Source: Desulfobulbaceae bacterium (GTDB lineage Bacteria > Desulfobacterota > Desulfobulbia > Desulfobulbales > Desulfobulbaceae). Taken from it: a stretch of 45,011 nucleotides of DNA. Shown here piece after piece: positions 16,180 through 26,128 of this stretch. A program made the translations under genes and the position numbers. The notes under the pieces are model-generated. The model saw nothing but the letters and a program-made list of their open reading frames with translations. It had not been told where the DNA came from and made no database searches. Location of the stretch: NCBI GenBank assembly GCA_015484845.1, contig WFUT01000010.1:1-45011 (forward strand), written 5' to 3'. Position 1 is the first letter of the stretch, and each line of letters begins with the position of its first letter.

Positions 16180-17640
16180 ATGGAATCATACTACTGGATA
16201 CCCACCGGCATGATCCTGATCGCGGATCTCACGATCCGCATCGGGCTCTCCATCAGGGTGATCATGCGCAAGCGGGCGGCGAGCGTCACCCTGGCGTGGC
16301 TGGTCGTCATCCTGCTACTGCCCTTTGTCGGCGCCTTCATCTATCTCCTGTTCGGAGAAAACAGGCTGGGCGAGCACAGGGCGGCCCGGGCCGCCGCCGA
16401 CCTCGAGATCATCACCCGCTGGGCAGATTCCCTGCGCCGGCGAACCCGGGTGGAATGGGAAGGGGTCAACCCGGAGTGCCAACCCCTGCACCGCCAGATC
16501 GACACCATCATCGGCATCCCCACCATGCCCGGCAACAGGCTCGATCTCATCACCAGCCCGGCGGACTTCTTCCGAAGCCTGATCGCGGACATCGACAACG
16601 CCAGGTCGAGCTGTTTCCTGGAGTTCTATATCTGGAACGAGGGCGGCATGGCCGACCAGGTCGTCGAGGCCCTCATCCGGGCCCGCAGGCGGGGGGTCAC
16701 CTGCCGGGTCCTGCTCGACTCCATCGGCAGCAAAGACTTTTTTTTCAGCCCCACCTGCCAACGGATGCGCCGACACGGGATAAAGATCATCGAGGCCCTG
16801 CCGGCCGGCCTGATCCGGGCCCTGTTCGTCCGCATCGACCTGCGCAATCACCGCAAGATCGTCACCATCGACGGCAGGATCGGCTACAGCGGCTCCCAGA
16901 ACCTGGTCGATCCCCGCTATTTCAAGCAGGACCAGGGCGTGGGCCAGTGGATCGACACCATGGTCCGGGTCGAGGGCCCGGTGGTGGAGATCATGACCGC
17001 CTCCTTCATCTACGACTGGCTGCTGGAGAGCAGAAAGAGCATGCAGGAACTGACCGAGTCCTCGGACATTCACCCGGTTCCGCCCGGCGGCAGGGCCCTG
17101 GTCCAGCTGGTGCCCTCGGGGCCGGGCTATGGCGAGGACACGATCCATAACCTGCTGCTGACCACCATCTATGCCGCCCGCGAGGAGCTGGTCCTGACCA
17201 CGCCCTACTTCGTGCCGGACAACGCCATCCTGGCCGCGCTCAAGTCCGCGGCCCAGCGCGGCGTCGAGGTGATCATCATCCTGCCGGCAAAAAATGATTC
17301 CCGCCTGGTCCAGTACGCGAGCCGGGCCCACTTTGACCAGCTCATCGAGGCCGGGGTGAAGATCATGGCCTTTTCCGGCGGCCTGCTCCATGCCAAGACC
17401 ATCACCGTGGACCGCGACTTCTGCCTGATCGGCTCCGTGAACCTGGACATGCGCAGCTTCTGGCTCAACTTCGAGATGACCCTCTTTGTCTATGACAAGG
17501 AATTCACTGTCCGCCTCTGCGATGTCCAGCGCGGCTACCTGCGGCAGGCCCGGCAGATCAGGCGGACCGAGCTGAGCGACCGCTCGGCCGGGCAGCGGTT
17601 CCTGGAAAACTGCGCCCTGCTGGTGGGCCCCCTGCTCTGA
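16180..17640 (+). CDS. cls: Cardiolipin synthase
   Basis: 486 residues from the ATG at 16180 (MESYYWIPTGMILIADL); the longer open frame starts in non-coding sequence. It is the typical Cls architecture: two N-terminal membrane helices (about 5-25 and 38-60), then two phospholipase D domains. The first catalytic H-x-K-x4-D motif is HRKIVTIDG near residue 223, followed by IGYSGSQN. The second is HAKTITVDRDF near 403, followed by LIGSVNLD. The reaction joins two phosphatidylglycerols, releasing glycerol, at the inner membrane. The length equals that of ClsA-type enzymes. It is followed immediately by the phosphodiesterase gene, which may be co-transcribed. Confidence 0.93.
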   Translation: MESYYWIPTGMILIADLTIRIGLSIRVIMRKRAASVTLAWLVVILLLPFVGAFIYLLFGENRLGEHRAARAAADLEIITRWADSLRRRTRVEWEGVNPECQPLHRQIDTIIGIPTMPGNRLDLITSPADFFRSLIADIDNARSSCFLEFYIWNEGGMADQVVEALIRARRRGVTCRVLLDSIGSKDFFFSPTCQRMRRHGIKIIEALPAGLIRALFVRIDLRNHRKIVTIDGRIGYSGSQNLVDPRYFKQDQGVGQWIDTMVRVEGPVVEIMTASFIYDWLLESRKSMQELTESSDIHPVPPGGRALVQLVPSGPGYGEDTIHNLLLTTIYAAREELVLTTPYFVPDNAILAALKSAAQRGVEVIIILPAKNDSRLVQYASRAHFDQLIEAGVKIMAFSGGLLHAKTITVDRDFCLIGSVNLDMRSFWLNFEMTLFVYDKEFTVRLCDVQRGYLRQARQIRRTELSDRSAGQRFLENCALLVGPLL

Positions 17641-17710
17641 CATGGACACGCCTCCCACCAAAACCCCGAAAGTGTCGGCCCCCGGGGGCGGAGCGCAGGA
17701 GCCGGCTCCC

Positions 17711-18427
17711 ATGCAGATCCTGCTCATCAGCGACATCCACGGCAACTTCCCGGCCCTTGCCGCCGTGGCGGCGCATCCGGCGGCCGCGGCCTGCACCAAG
17801 GTCCTCAACTGCGGCGACTGCACGGTCTATGCCCCTTTTGCCGACCAGACCCTGGCCTGGCTGCGCGATCACGGTGCCGTATCCATCCTCGGCAACACCG
17901 ACCGCAAGGTCCTGAAACTTCTCAAGGGCAAGACCTTCAAGAAACCGCGCAAGCCGGAAAAACGGATCATGTACGAGGATACGGCCCGCCGGCTGTCCCC
18001 GGCAGGGCGGGAGTACCTGGGGCAACTGAAAAAAAAGAAAAAACTTGTCCTGGCCGGCTTTCCCGTCGGTCTCTACCACGGCAGCCCCGAGCATGCCGAC
18101 GAATTCCTGTTTGCCGACACACCCGAGGCGCGCTTCCGGGAGCTGGCCGCACAGACCGACCGCCGGATCATCATCTGCGGCCATTCCCATACACCCTACC
18201 ACCGGCTGGTGGACGGCGTCCACTTCATCAACCCCGGTTCTGTCGGCCGCATGTTCGACGGCAATCCCGACGCCTCGTTCGCGGTCCTCCTGCTCCATCC
18301 GGACGGGATCGAGGTCCATCACCACCGGACCCCCTATGACATCGAGCAGGTGGTGGCCGGCCTGGCCCGGCACCACCTGCCCCCCATCTACGCGGCAATG
18401 TACCGCCAGGGCAGAAAACTGAACTGA
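17711..18427 (+). CDS. YfcE/MJ0936-like metallophosphoesterase
   Basis: 238 residues from the ATG at 17711, preceded by CAGGAG; an ATG at 17642 right after the cls stop is possible but adds a low-complexity Pro/Gly tail. Metal-binding motifs are [11 protein letters not shown] (D-x-H), LNCGDCTVY (G-D, with Cys in the family's usual place), ILGNTDRKV (G-N-x-D/H) and CGHSHTPYH plus FINPGSVGR (G-H-x-H). These place it with YfcE- and MJ0936-type single-domain phosphodiesterases, whose natural substrates are mostly unknown. A cytoplasmic location is likely. The central [20 protein letters not shown] region differs from short YfcE and may form a lid. A GC-rich space with hairpin potential separates it from the chemoreceptor. 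Confidence 0.85.
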   Translation: MQILLISDIHGNFPALAAVAAHPAAAACTKVLNCGDCTVYAPFADQTLAWLRDHGAVSILGNTDRKVLKLLKGKTFKKPRKPEKRIMYEDTARRLSPAGREYLGQLKKKKKLVLAGFPVGLYHGSPEHADEFLFADTPEARFRELAAQTDRRIIICGHSHTPYHRLVDGVHFINPGSVGRMFDGNPDASFAVLLLHPDGIEVHHHRTPYDIEQVVAGLARHHLPPIYAAMYRQGRKLN

Positions 18428-18656
18428 CCCCGGCCGCCCCGCTCCCGCCTCCCATGGGGGCCGGCGGCCATTTGGGGGACGGTTTCCATTGCTGTTTGCC
18501 AATCAGACTGTTTCCCATTTCCCACCCTCTTTCCGGCATGCCGCGCCCGGCCCGCTTTTTTTTCACAAAGATCCTACACATGGTGGTACCGAGATGATAC
18601 ACTTTCCATACAGAGAGCGATCTATCAACCCACAATTTTCACAAGCGGGGATTTCC

Positions 18657-21101
18657 ATGAACCTCTTTCTTCGCAACAACTTCCGCCTGCAGCTCATCGC
18701 GCCGGTCGCCATTGCCATGACCCTGTCCATCGCCTGCGCGGTCACCTTCATCGTCATCATGCAGAACCGTTCAAGCTCTGCCCTGAACCAGCGCATCGGC
18801 GACGGGTTTGACCGTATCGCCAACCTGGTCAAAACCGATCTCGAGGACCTGTCGTTGCAGCAGAAGAAAAGGCTCCGTTCCATGACCGACTCGGTCAAGG
18901 AGGCCCTCACCGAGGCCTCCACCGAGGCCCTCAGCGAGACGGCCGAGTCGGTCCAGGAGGACCTGCGCGCCATGCGCCGCCAGAACGGCAGGACCATGGC
19001 CCTGCTCCTCGCCAGGATGGCGGAATCCCCGATCCTCAGCCACGACTACGCCACCCTGCTCCACTACGTGCGCGCCGCCCACAAGAACCCGAACGTGGTC
19101 TTTGTCTTCTACCGGGACAGCGCCGGCAGGACCATGACCAGGTTCCTGGACCGGAAGAACAGTAAACTCCGCTCCCTGCTGCCGGCCACGGGACGCCCCG
19201 ACATCGGCGCCATCATTGACCGGGCCAGGAAAGACCCCGATGTCCTGGTCATCAGCCAGCCGGTGGAATCGAACGGCGACACCGTGGGCTCCGTTGCCCT
19301 GGCCCTGGACATGACCGGGGCCAGGGCCAGGGCCGCGGCCATGCAGGAGCGGTTCGACAAGCTGATCGACAGCAACGAGCAACAGATCGAGACCATCCTC
19401 GGCCGCAAATCCGCGGACATGATCAACGCCCTCAACGGCATCATCGCCAAGCTGCGCCAGGACATCCAGTCCACGGCAATGACCATCCGGGACCAGATCA
19501 AGCAGAGCAACTCCGCCATGGTCTCCCGGCTGCGGCACTCGTTTGTCATCGGCAGCCTGGCCGCCCTGGCCATGGTCATTGTCATCCTGCTCCTCAATGC
19601 CCGCTCGGTCCTGCGCCTGCTGGGAGGAGAGCCGGCGACCATGGTGGCGATGGCGCGGCGGATCGCCAAGGGCGACCTGGACATCGAAATCGACCGTTCC
19701 GGTGACCGGGCCAGCCTGCTTGCCGCCCTCCAGGACATGGTGGTCAACCTGCAACACCTGATCGGCAAGATCACGGCCGAGAACCGCCGCCTGGCCGACA
19801 CCTCCCGCGACCTGGAAAAGGCGGCCGAGGAGATGTCCGGCGATGCCCGCCAGTCGGCGGAACGGGCCAATGCCGTGGCCGCGGCCACAGAGGAGATGAG
19901 CACCAACATGGACTCGGTGACCACGGCCAGCGAACAGGCTGCCGGCAATGTCAATATCGTTGCCACGGCAGTGGAGGAGATGTCCGCGGCCGTGCGCGCC
20001 ATCGCCGGCAACACCGACAAGGCGAGCCGTATCACCGGCGAGGCGGTCAGGTATGCCGAGAGTTCCTCGGAAAAGGTCAACACCCTGGGCGAGGCGGCAC
20101 GGGAGATCTCCAAGTTCACCGAGGTGATCAACGAGATCTCGGAACAGACCAACCTCCTCGCCCTCAACGCCACCATCGAGGCGGCCCGCGCCGGCGAGGC
20201 CGGCAAGGGCTTTGCGGTTGTCGCCAACGAGATCAAGGAACTGGCCCAGCAGACCGCCGAGGCCACGGGCGAGATCAAGAGCCTGATCACCTCCATCCAG
20301 GGCTCCACCGATGACACGGTGGACGAGATCCGGCAGATATCCCAGGTGATCAACGACGTGGACAAGATCGTCTCTTCCATTGCCACGGCCGTGGACGAAC
20401 AGAGCAGCGTGACCGGCGAGATCGCGGACAATGTCTCCGAGGCGGCCCAGGGCATCCGCGAGGTCAACGAAAACGTGGCCCAGAGTTCGGCCGTGGCCGG
20501 CGAGATCGCGCGCGACATCGCCGAGGTGAGCGAGCTTGCCGAAAACTCGAGAAAATGCAGCATCAAGGTGGAGGTAAGCGCCCAGATGCTGACCACCATT
20601 GTCGAAGAGATGGGAAAGGAGACCGGCCGCTTCAGGATCGCGCCCGCCATACTGGAGGCGGCCATGGAGGAGAGCGGGGTCGGCGCCGGGCAGAGTGATC
20701 TCCCCTTTGCCTGGAGCAGCGCCCTGTCAGTGGGCATCGGCAGCATCGACAGCCAGCACAAGCGGCTGATCGAGCTGATCAACCGGCTGTACAAGGCCGT
20801 GGTCAACCAGCAGGACCGGCAGACCTCGGGCCGGATCCTGGACGAACTGATCGATTACGCCGCTGTCCACTTCCGGACAGAAGAGGAGCTGTTTGACCGG
20901 CACGGCTACGCCGAGGGCCGGCAGCACCGGGAGATCCACGAGAAGCTGGTGCAGCGGATCCTCGCCTACCGGGATGAATTCCGGCAGGGGGCGGCGCTGG
21001 ATATCTCCCTGCTCGAGTTCCTCAAGAACTGGCTGGTGGAACACATCATGCGCACCGACAAGAAGTACAGCGCCTTTCTCCGCGACCGCGGCGTCAGCTG
21101 A
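18657..21101 (+). CDS. Methyl-accepting chemotaxis protein with C-terminal hemerythrin domain
   Basis: 814 residues from the ATG at 18657 (AGCGGGG seven bases upstream). Membrane helix 1 is about 10-33. The periplasmic region is about 34-292 and rich in long helices ([17 protein letters not shown]). Membrane helix 2 is about 293-316, followed by HAMP ([18 protein letters not shown]). The cytoplasmic coiled coil peaks at the conserved hairpin [20 protein letters not shown] near residue 493-530, which binds CheA/CheW. Residues about 681-810 are a bacteriohemerythrin: [40 protein letters not shown] and [12 protein letters not shown] supply the expected His, Glu and Asp ligands of a diiron site. 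A cytoplasmic O2-binding domain on a chemoreceptor resembles DcrH of Desulfovibrio and suggests aerotaxis. No convincing sigma-28 promoter is seen. Confidence 0.93.
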   Translation: MNLFLRNNFRLQLIAPVAIAMTLSIACAVTFIVIMQNRSSSALNQRIGDGFDRIANLVKTDLEDLSLQQKKRLRSMTDSVKEALTEASTEALSETAESVQEDLRAMRRQNGRTMALLLARMAESPILSHDYATLLHYVRAAHKNPNVVFVFYRDSAGRTMTRFLDRKNSKLRSLLPATGRPDIGAIIDRARKDPDVLVISQPVESNGDTVGSVALALDMTGARARAAAMQERFDKLIDSNEQQIETILGRKSADMINALNGIIAKLRQDIQSTAMTIRDQIKQSNSAMVSRLRHSFVIGSLAALAMVIVILLLNARSVLRLLGGEPATMVAMARRIAKGDLDIEIDRSGDRASLLAALQDMVVNLQHLIGKITAENRRLADTSRDLEKAAEEMSGDARQSAERANAVAAATEEMSTNMDSVTTASEQAAGNVNIVATAVEEMSAAVRAIAGNTDKASRITGEAVRYAESSSEKVNTLGEAAREISKFTEVINEISEQTNLLALNATIEAARAGEAGKGFAVVANEIKELAQQTAEATGEIKSLITSIQGSTDDTVDEIRQISQVINDVDKIVSSIATAVDEQSSVTGEIADNVSEAAQGIREVNENVAQSSAVAGEIARDIAEVSELAENSRKCSIKVEVSAQMLTTIVEEMGKETGRFRIAPAILEAAMEESGVGAGQSDLPFAWSSALSVGIGSIDSQHKRLIELINRLYKAVVNQQDRQTSGRILDELIDYAAVHFRTEEELFDRHGYAEGRQHREIHEKLVQRILAYRDEFRQGAALDISLLEFLKNWLVEHIMRTDKKYSAFLRDRGVS

Positions 21102-21122
21102 ACCTGCCCGGCCGGCGGATCA

Positions 21123-22094
21123 TCAGTCGATACCCGGCAGGAAGGGCTCGCCGCTCTTCTCGTACCAGTCGTTGAGCCCCTGCCAGATCTCGTCCGCTGT
21201 CTCGGCATACCAGAACAGCTCCCGGTCCTCCTCGTCGATGACCCCCTCTGCGGCCAGGAACTCCACGTCCACGGCCCGGCGCCAGAACGACTCGCCCACC
21301 AGGACCACGGGCAGGGGATGCATCTTGCGGGTCTGGATCAGGGTCAGGGTCTCGAACAGCTCGTCCAGGGTGCCGTAGCCGCCGGGAAAGGCGACCAGGG
21401 CACGGGCGCGCAGGAGAAAGTGGAGCTTGCGGATCGCAAAATAATGGAACCGGAAACAGAGTTCCGGCGTGATGTAGGGGTTGGGATACTGTTCGTGGGG
21501 CAGGGTGATGTTGAGCCCGATGGACTTGGCATGGACATCGAACGTGCCGCGGTTGGCCGCCTCCATGATGCCTGGCCCGCCACCGGTGACCAGCATGACC
21601 CGGTTGTCCTCGGGTCCCTTTCCCGCCCTGCCGACCAGGGCCCCGAACTCCCTGGCCACATCGTAATAGCGGCTCTTGGCGAGAAGGCGTTCCTCCACGG
21701 CCAGGCGGCGTTGCAGTTCCCCGTTCCCCGGGTCCGCGGCCAGGGCCGCCCTGGTCCTCTCCAGGCGGCGGGAGATCGCCCGCGGCTCGCGCAGGCGCGT
21801 GCTGCCGAAGGCGACAATGGTGTGCCGGACCCCGTGTTTTCTGAGCAACAGTTCCGGCTTCAGGTAATCGAGCTGCAGCCGGATTCCCCGGGTCTCGTCG
21901 CGGCCGAGAAAATCGACATCCTCGTCCGCCTGGCGGTAGCCGGGGCTCTGCATGATCTTCTCCACCCTGCTCCTGGCCTGGGGATCATCCTCGCTCTCCT
22001 TGGGTGACTGCCAGGGCAGGGGCTCCCGGCGTCTCACCGGGTGCGGCGGTGTACATATCCTGTCCCGACAGCCTGCATGCTCGCTTTCCTTCAC
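21123..22094 (-). CDS. LOG family protein (TIGR00730-like)
   Basis: 323 residues from a GTG start with a good AGGAGAG site. LOG-family proteins share a Rossmann fold and release cytokinin-type bases from nucleoside monophosphates, or act as nucleotide pyrophosphate hydrolases (PpnN). Motifs are VTGGGPGIMEAANRG (phosphate-binding) and ALVAFPGGYGTLDELFETLT, the PGG-x-GT-x-x-E signature. The extended N-terminus (about residues 1-75, acidic and rich in Arg) and the HTIVAFGSTRL strand make it a long form of the family rather than the ~190-residue LOG. The natural substrate is not defined. It converges with the MCP gene, with only 21 bases between stops and no strong terminator. Confidence 0.85.
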   Translation of the reverse strand: MKESEHAGCRDRICTPPHPVRRREPLPWQSPKESEDDPQARSRVEKIMQSPGYRQADEDVDFLGRDETRGIRLQLDYLKPELLLRKHGVRHTIVAFGSTRLREPRAISRRLERTRAALAADPGNGELQRRLAVEERLLAKSRYYDVAREFGALVGRAGKGPEDNRVMLVTGGGPGIMEAANRGTFDVHAKSIGLNITLPHEQYPNPYITPELCFRFHYFAIRKLHFLLRARALVAFPGGYGTLDELFETLTLIQTRKMHPLPVVLVGESFWRRAVDVEFLAAEGVIDEEDRELFWYAETADEIWQGLNDWYEKSGEPFLPGID

Positions 22095-22176
22095 GCTCTC
22101 TCTCCTCGTCGTGTCCGGTTCCGGTTCATCTCAAACAGGGGCCCGGGCCGGGCGGGCCCCGGCAACAGGCAAGTGG

Positions 22177-24003
22177 TCAGGACGTGCCCCTGACCGGTGC
22201 CGGCTCATTCTCCATAAAGATACGCTTTTCATAGGCCCTGAGGATATCGGCGCGGGTCAGGATGCCGATGACCCGGTCCTTTCCCTCCTCGGGCGACAGG
22301 ACCACCACCTCGTCCACGTCATCTTCCGCCATCAGCTCCAGGACCCGGTTCAGCCGTTCCCACGGATAGACCGTCTTCCTGGGCTCGACAAAATCCCTCG
22401 CCTTCAGGCCCTTGACGATCCCCCGCGTGGCGACGAGCTTGCGGACCACCGGCGCGTGGATCACGCCGATGTAGCGTTCCTCGTCATCGATGACCGGAAA
22501 GTGGGCCTGCGGGAAACGGGCCATGTGTTCCAGCAGCTCGGCCATGGGCAGCTCGTGCGGCACAGGCTCCGGCTGCGGGGTATCGCTCTGCTGGAGAGTC
22601 TCATGTACCGTCAACCGCGAAAGAACGCCATAAAAAAAATCACCCAGGTGGATGGGGGTATCGAAACGGGTGGGAATCTGTTTCTCGTAGAGTCCTATGC
22701 GGCCACGCAGGAGAAAGGCGATGGTGGAGACCCAGACCGCGGGCAGCAGCAGCTCGTAACTGCCCGTCATCTCGCTGACCATGATCACCGTGGAAAAGGG
22801 GGTGGAGGCGGCAGAGGCGAAGAACCCGGCCATCCCCACCACCACGTAGGCCGGGGCATCGTGGACCAGGCCGGGCCAGACATGCTGCAGGGCGAGTCCC
22901 ACGCTGCCGCCCAGGGCACCGCCGATCACCACCGAGGGCCCGAAGACACCGCCGGAGCCGCCGGAGGCGATGCTGAAGGCGGTGGTGAATATCTTGGCCA
23001 CGGCAATGGCCAGCAGGATCTGCATGGAAAGCTGCCCGTTCAGGGCCTGCTGCAGGATTCCGTAGCCGGTATAGATGGCACCGGGCAGAAAAAAGCCGAT
23101 GACCCCGGTGAGAAAGCCGCCGATGGCCGGCTTGTAATGGGGCCTGACCGGCAGTTTCAGGAACAGGTCGCGGATGCCGTAAAAACAGCGGGCATAGAGG
23201 CCGGCGGCGATCGCCACCACGATGGCGAGCAGGGTGTACGGCACCAGCTCCATGGCGCTGGAAAAGACAAAGTGCGGGGTGATGAACAGGGTCTGGAAAC
23301 CGAAGAAGAGCGAGAAGACGCAGTAGGCGATCACCGAGGTGATGGCCGAGGGCACCAGCAGTTCATACTCCATGTCGATGTCCCGGTACAGGATCTCGGC
23401 GGCAAATATGGCCCCGGCCAGCGGCGCATGGAAGATGGAGCCGATACCGGCGCTCATGCCCGACATCATCAGGATGCGGCGCTCCTGGACGTTCAGGCCG
23501 AGGCGATGCGCGAACAGCGAGCCAAAGGCGGCGCCGACCTGGGCGATGGGTCCCTCGCGGCCGCCCGAACCGCCCGAGCCGATGGTCAGGGCAGAGGAGA
23601 CGATCTTGATCAGCGGCACCCGGCCCCGCATGCGGGCATGCTTGAAATGGTAGGCCTCCAGGGCGGCATCGGTACCATGCCCCTCGGCCTCCGGGGCAAA
23701 GGTGAAGACCAGCCAGCCGGAGATGATCCCTCCCAGGGTGGGCACCAGCAGCAGCATCCAGGGCACGAAGGCGGTGGTGGACGGCGCGAACAGGGAATGT
23801 TCCCCACCCGGGCCGGGCGGCCGGTAGCCGGCCAGGTGATCGAGGAAAAAGGACGAGGCAGCATCGAGCGAGGTGTAGAAGACAACCGAACCAAGACCGG
23901 CGATGATACCCACCGGCAGGGCAAGCAGGAGAACCCGCCGGTACCTGATCCAGTTGCGCACGGAAATGGTGAACTGCTTTCTGTTAATGGACAGGAAATT
24001 CAT
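22177..24003 (-). CDS. CLC-family chloride channel/transporter with CBS domains
   Basis: 608 residues from the ATG at 24003, which has TGGAG six bases upstream; the longer frame is spurious. The membrane domain (about 25-440) carries the CLC signatures GHGTDAALEAYHF, GSGGSGGREGPIAQVGAAFG with the gating Glu, GSGGVFGPSVVIGGALGG, and SEMTGSYELLLPAVWV. After it, MAELLEHMARFPQAHFPVID and DFVEPRKTVYPWERLNRV are CBS motifs, with VVVLSPEEGKDRVIGILTRA ending the second. There is no RCK-like tail, unlike the CLC at 9594-11684. The two channels are clearly different subfamilies, not a recent duplication. It may be a channel or a Cl-/H+ exchanger. It is divergent from the glycosyltransferase operon, from which it is separated by ~255 bases. 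Confidence 0.9.
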   Translation of the reverse strand: MNFLSINRKQFTISVRNWIRYRRVLLLALPVGIIAGLGSVVFYTSLDAASSFFLDHLAGYRPPGPGGEHSLFAPSTTAFVPWMLLLVPTLGGIISGWLVFTFAPEAEGHGTDAALEAYHFKHARMRGRVPLIKIVSSALTIGSGGSGGREGPIAQVGAAFGSLFAHRLGLNVQERRILMMSGMSAGIGSIFHAPLAGAIFAAEILYRDIDMEYELLVPSAITSVIAYCVFSLFFGFQTLFITPHFVFSSAMELVPYTLLAIVVAIAAGLYARCFYGIRDLFLKLPVRPHYKPAIGGFLTGVIGFFLPGAIYTGYGILQQALNGQLSMQILLAIAVAKIFTTAFSIASGGSGGVFGPSVVIGGALGGSVGLALQHVWPGLVHDAPAYVVVGMAGFFASAASTPFSTVIMVSEMTGSYELLLPAVWVSTIAFLLRGRIGLYEKQIPTRFDTPIHLGDFFYGVLSRLTVHETLQQSDTPQPEPVPHELPMAELLEHMARFPQAHFPVIDDEERYIGVIHAPVVRKLVATRGIVKGLKARDFVEPRKTVYPWERLNRVLELMAEDDVDEVVVLSPEEGKDRVIGILTRADILRAYEKRIFMENEPAPVRGTS

Positions 24004-24258
24004 CAAGACTCCACACGGTTCCGGTTGCGGCGGCCGGCAGGCGCCGGGGCAAGGGGGTGGTGCTCCGGCATCCCCTGGCACAACTGCTCGCTATAATAGC
24101 CTTGTTCCCCGGTCAAGCACCATCTTTTTTTCCAGGTCCGGAATCACGACTTGCAAACAGCGCTCATTTATGGCTTGCTGTACATTTCACAGAGGGCCCG
24201 GCGCCCCACAGAGTGCCATCATCCCCTGGCCCGGGCATGAACACAGAACCGCAGATCA

Positions 24259-25383
24259 ATGCATCTAGCTGATATAACGATATTCTGGACCAACTCGTGT
24301 GGAGGGGTCCGTACCTACCTGGAGGCCAAGCAGCGCTGGCTGGCAGAGCGGCAGGACGTCCGCCACAGCCTGCTCGTGCCAGGCTCCGACGAGGGCGTGA
24401 AATTCAATATCTTCACCCTGCCGGCGCCACGCCTGCCTTTTGGCAAGGGCTACCGGTTTCCCGTGCGCCGCAGGGCCTGGACCGAAAAGCTGGTCATGCT
24501 CGGGCCCGATCTCATCGAGGCCGAGGATCCCTATGTCCTGCCGTGGGCCGCGCTCGAGGCCGGCCAGAGGCTGGGCGTGCCGGTGGTGGGATTCTACCAC
24601 TCCGACCTGCAGCGGCTGGTGACCGCCCGTGCCGGCCACTGGAGCAACCGCTGGCTCGATCGCTACCTCCTGCGCCTCTATTCCCGTTTTGACCGCGTGC
24701 TGGCCCCGTCCCGGGTCATGGCCGACAAGCTGCGGCACCTGGGCATCCCCGCGGACAGGGTGCATGTTCAGCCGCTGGGCGTGGACAGCTCCCTCTTCCA
24801 CCCCGACCGGCGGGACCAGGCCCTGCGCCGCCGGCTCGGCATCGAGCACCACGTCCGGCTGCTGGTCTTTGCCGGCCGCGGCTCCCGCGAAAAGCACATC
24901 CCCCTGCTGCTCAGGGTCATGACCGAACTGGGACCGGGCTTTCACCTCCACCTGGTGGGGTCCAACATGCCCCGCCGCCTGCCGGCCAACGTCAGCAGGT
25001 CCAACGGTTTTGTCGATCCGCTGCGCCTCTCCCGGATCCTGGCCAGCAGCGACGCCCTCCTCCACGGCGGCGACGCCGAGACCTTCGGCCTGGTGGTCCT
25101 GGAGGCCATGGCCAGCGGCATCCCGGTGGTGGGGGTCAATGCCGGCGCCGTGGCCGAACTGGTGGTCCCGGGAACAGGCCTGCTGGCCGAGCCCAATTCC
25201 GCGGCCTCCCTGGCCGACACGGTGAAAAAACTCTTTGCCGACGACTACACGGCCATGGGACGCCGGGCCAGGCAGCACGTGACCGCCAACTATACCTGGG
25301 CACAGGTCTTCTCCCGGCTGCTGGACCATTACCGGGAGCTGACCGGCCGCGGGCCGGACTCCGGGGAGGCAGACCATGGCTGA
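24259..25383 (+). CDS. Glycosyltransferase family 4 (GT-B)
   Basis: 374 residues. The N-terminal acceptor half begins MHLADITIFWTNSCGGVRTY, with a Gly pair typical of GT4. The C-terminal donor half has LLVFAGRGSREKHIPLLLR, then SDALLHGGDAETFGLVVLEA with the E-x7-E signature, and GIPVVGVNAGAVAELV. These transfer a sugar from a nucleotide or lipid donor with retention. It overlaps the DUF2334 deacetylase gene by 8 bases. That gene in turn overlaps the LPGS-type membrane protein gene by 4 bases, so the three are one operon. A glycolipid whose acetyl group is removed and which is then handled at the membrane is the best guess. The ribosome site is weak; no alternative start is near. Confidence 0.88.
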   Translation: MHLADITIFWTNSCGGVRTYLEAKQRWLAERQDVRHSLLVPGSDEGVKFNIFTLPAPRLPFGKGYRFPVRRRAWTEKLVMLGPDLIEAEDPYVLPWAALEAGQRLGVPVVGFYHSDLQRLVTARAGHWSNRWLDRYLLRLYSRFDRVLAPSRVMADKLRHLGIPADRVHVQPLGVDSSLFHPDRRDQALRRRLGIEHHVRLLVFAGRGSREKHIPLLLRVMTELGPGFHLHLVGSNMPRRLPANVSRSNGFVDPLRLSRILASSDALLHGGDAETFGLVVLEAMASGIPVVGVNAGAVAELVVPGTGLLAEPNSAASLADTVKKLFADDYTAMGRRARQHVTANYTWAQVFSRLLDHYRELTGRGPDSGEADHG

Positions 25384-26128
25384 GCCCGCTGTTCACCGCG
25401 GCTTCTGTGTCGTTCTCCACGACGTCGCCCCGTCGCAGTGGCCCCTGTACCGGCCCCTGGTCGAGGAGGCCGACCGCCTGGGCCTGCCGCTGACCCTGCT
25501 GGTGGTGCCCGACTTCCATCGCCGTGACAGGATCGACCGGGCGCCGGAGTTTCTCCGCAGCATGGAGAGCCGGCTGGCCCGTGGCGACGAGATCGTCCTG
25601 CACGGCTGGTTTCACGACGATCCAGGTCCCGTGCCCCTGCGGCCGGAGGAACTCTTCATGCGCCGGGTCTTCACCCACGAGGGCGAATTCTACCGCCTGG
25701 GCGCGGCCGAGGCGTTGCAACGAATGCAAGACGGCCTGGCGCTCTTCTCCCGGTTAGGCTGGCCGGTGCACGGTTTTGTCGCCCCGGCCTGGCTCCTGGG
25801 CAGGGAAGCCCGCCGGGCCCTTTCCAGCCTTCCTCTCGACTACACCAGTGACCCGGGCGGCCTCATCCGCCTGCCCGCTTTCCAGCACCTGGCCGCACCG
25901 ACCCTGGTCTGGAGCTCCGGCACATGGTGGCGCCGCCTCCTCTCCCTGGCCTGGAACACCGCTCGCCTGGACCGGCACCGCCGCAGCGCGCCCCTGATCC
26001 GCCTGGGCCTGCACCCGGTGGACATGCGTCACCGGCTGGCGCGCGGCTACTGGCTGCGAACCATGGCCGAGCTGCTCCGGGACCGGCGGCCGATGACCAA
26101 ACACCAGTGGCTGGAGGCGGGACAGTGA
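25376..26128 (+). CDS. DUF2334 polysaccharide deacetylase-like protein
   Basis: 250 residues. CVVLHDVAPSQWPLYRPLVE is the N-terminal NodB-like strand with the D that binds metal, LVVPDFHRRD and ELHGW-like IVLHGWFHDDPG provide the H-x-x-x-H region, and FVAPAWLLGREARRAL is a downstream motif. These fit DUF2334, a deacetylase-like clade related to polysaccharide deacetylases of carbohydrate esterase family 4. It is made between a GT4 and a membrane protein in a tight operon, so an N-acetyl group on a glycolipid sugar is a plausible target. The fold implies a zinc-dependent enzyme. No signal peptide is visible, so it probably acts on the cytoplasmic face. Confidence 0.82.
   Translation: MAEPAVHRGFCVVLHDVAPSQWPLYRPLVEEADRLGLPLTLLVVPDFHRRDRIDRAPEFLRSMESRLARGDEIVLHGWFHDDPGPVPLRPEELFMRRVFTHEGEFYRLGAAEALQRMQDGLALFSRLGWPVHGFVAPAWLLGREARRALSSLPLDYTSDPGGLIRLPAFQHLAAPTLVWSSGTWWRRLLSLAWNTARLDRHRRSAPLIRLGLHPVDMRHRLARGYWLRTMAELLRDRRPMTKHQWLEAGQ

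Noticed and set aside
18560-18657. A sigma-28 flagellar promoter for the chemoreceptor
   Set aside because: CAAAG and CCGAGAT occur, but spacing and sequence do not fit TAAA-N15-GCCGATAA.
23050-23061. TGCAGGATTCCG inside the second CLC gene, resembling a CCTRAATCCTGCA end
   Set aside because: It codes for conserved channel residues, has no partner arm and no duplication.
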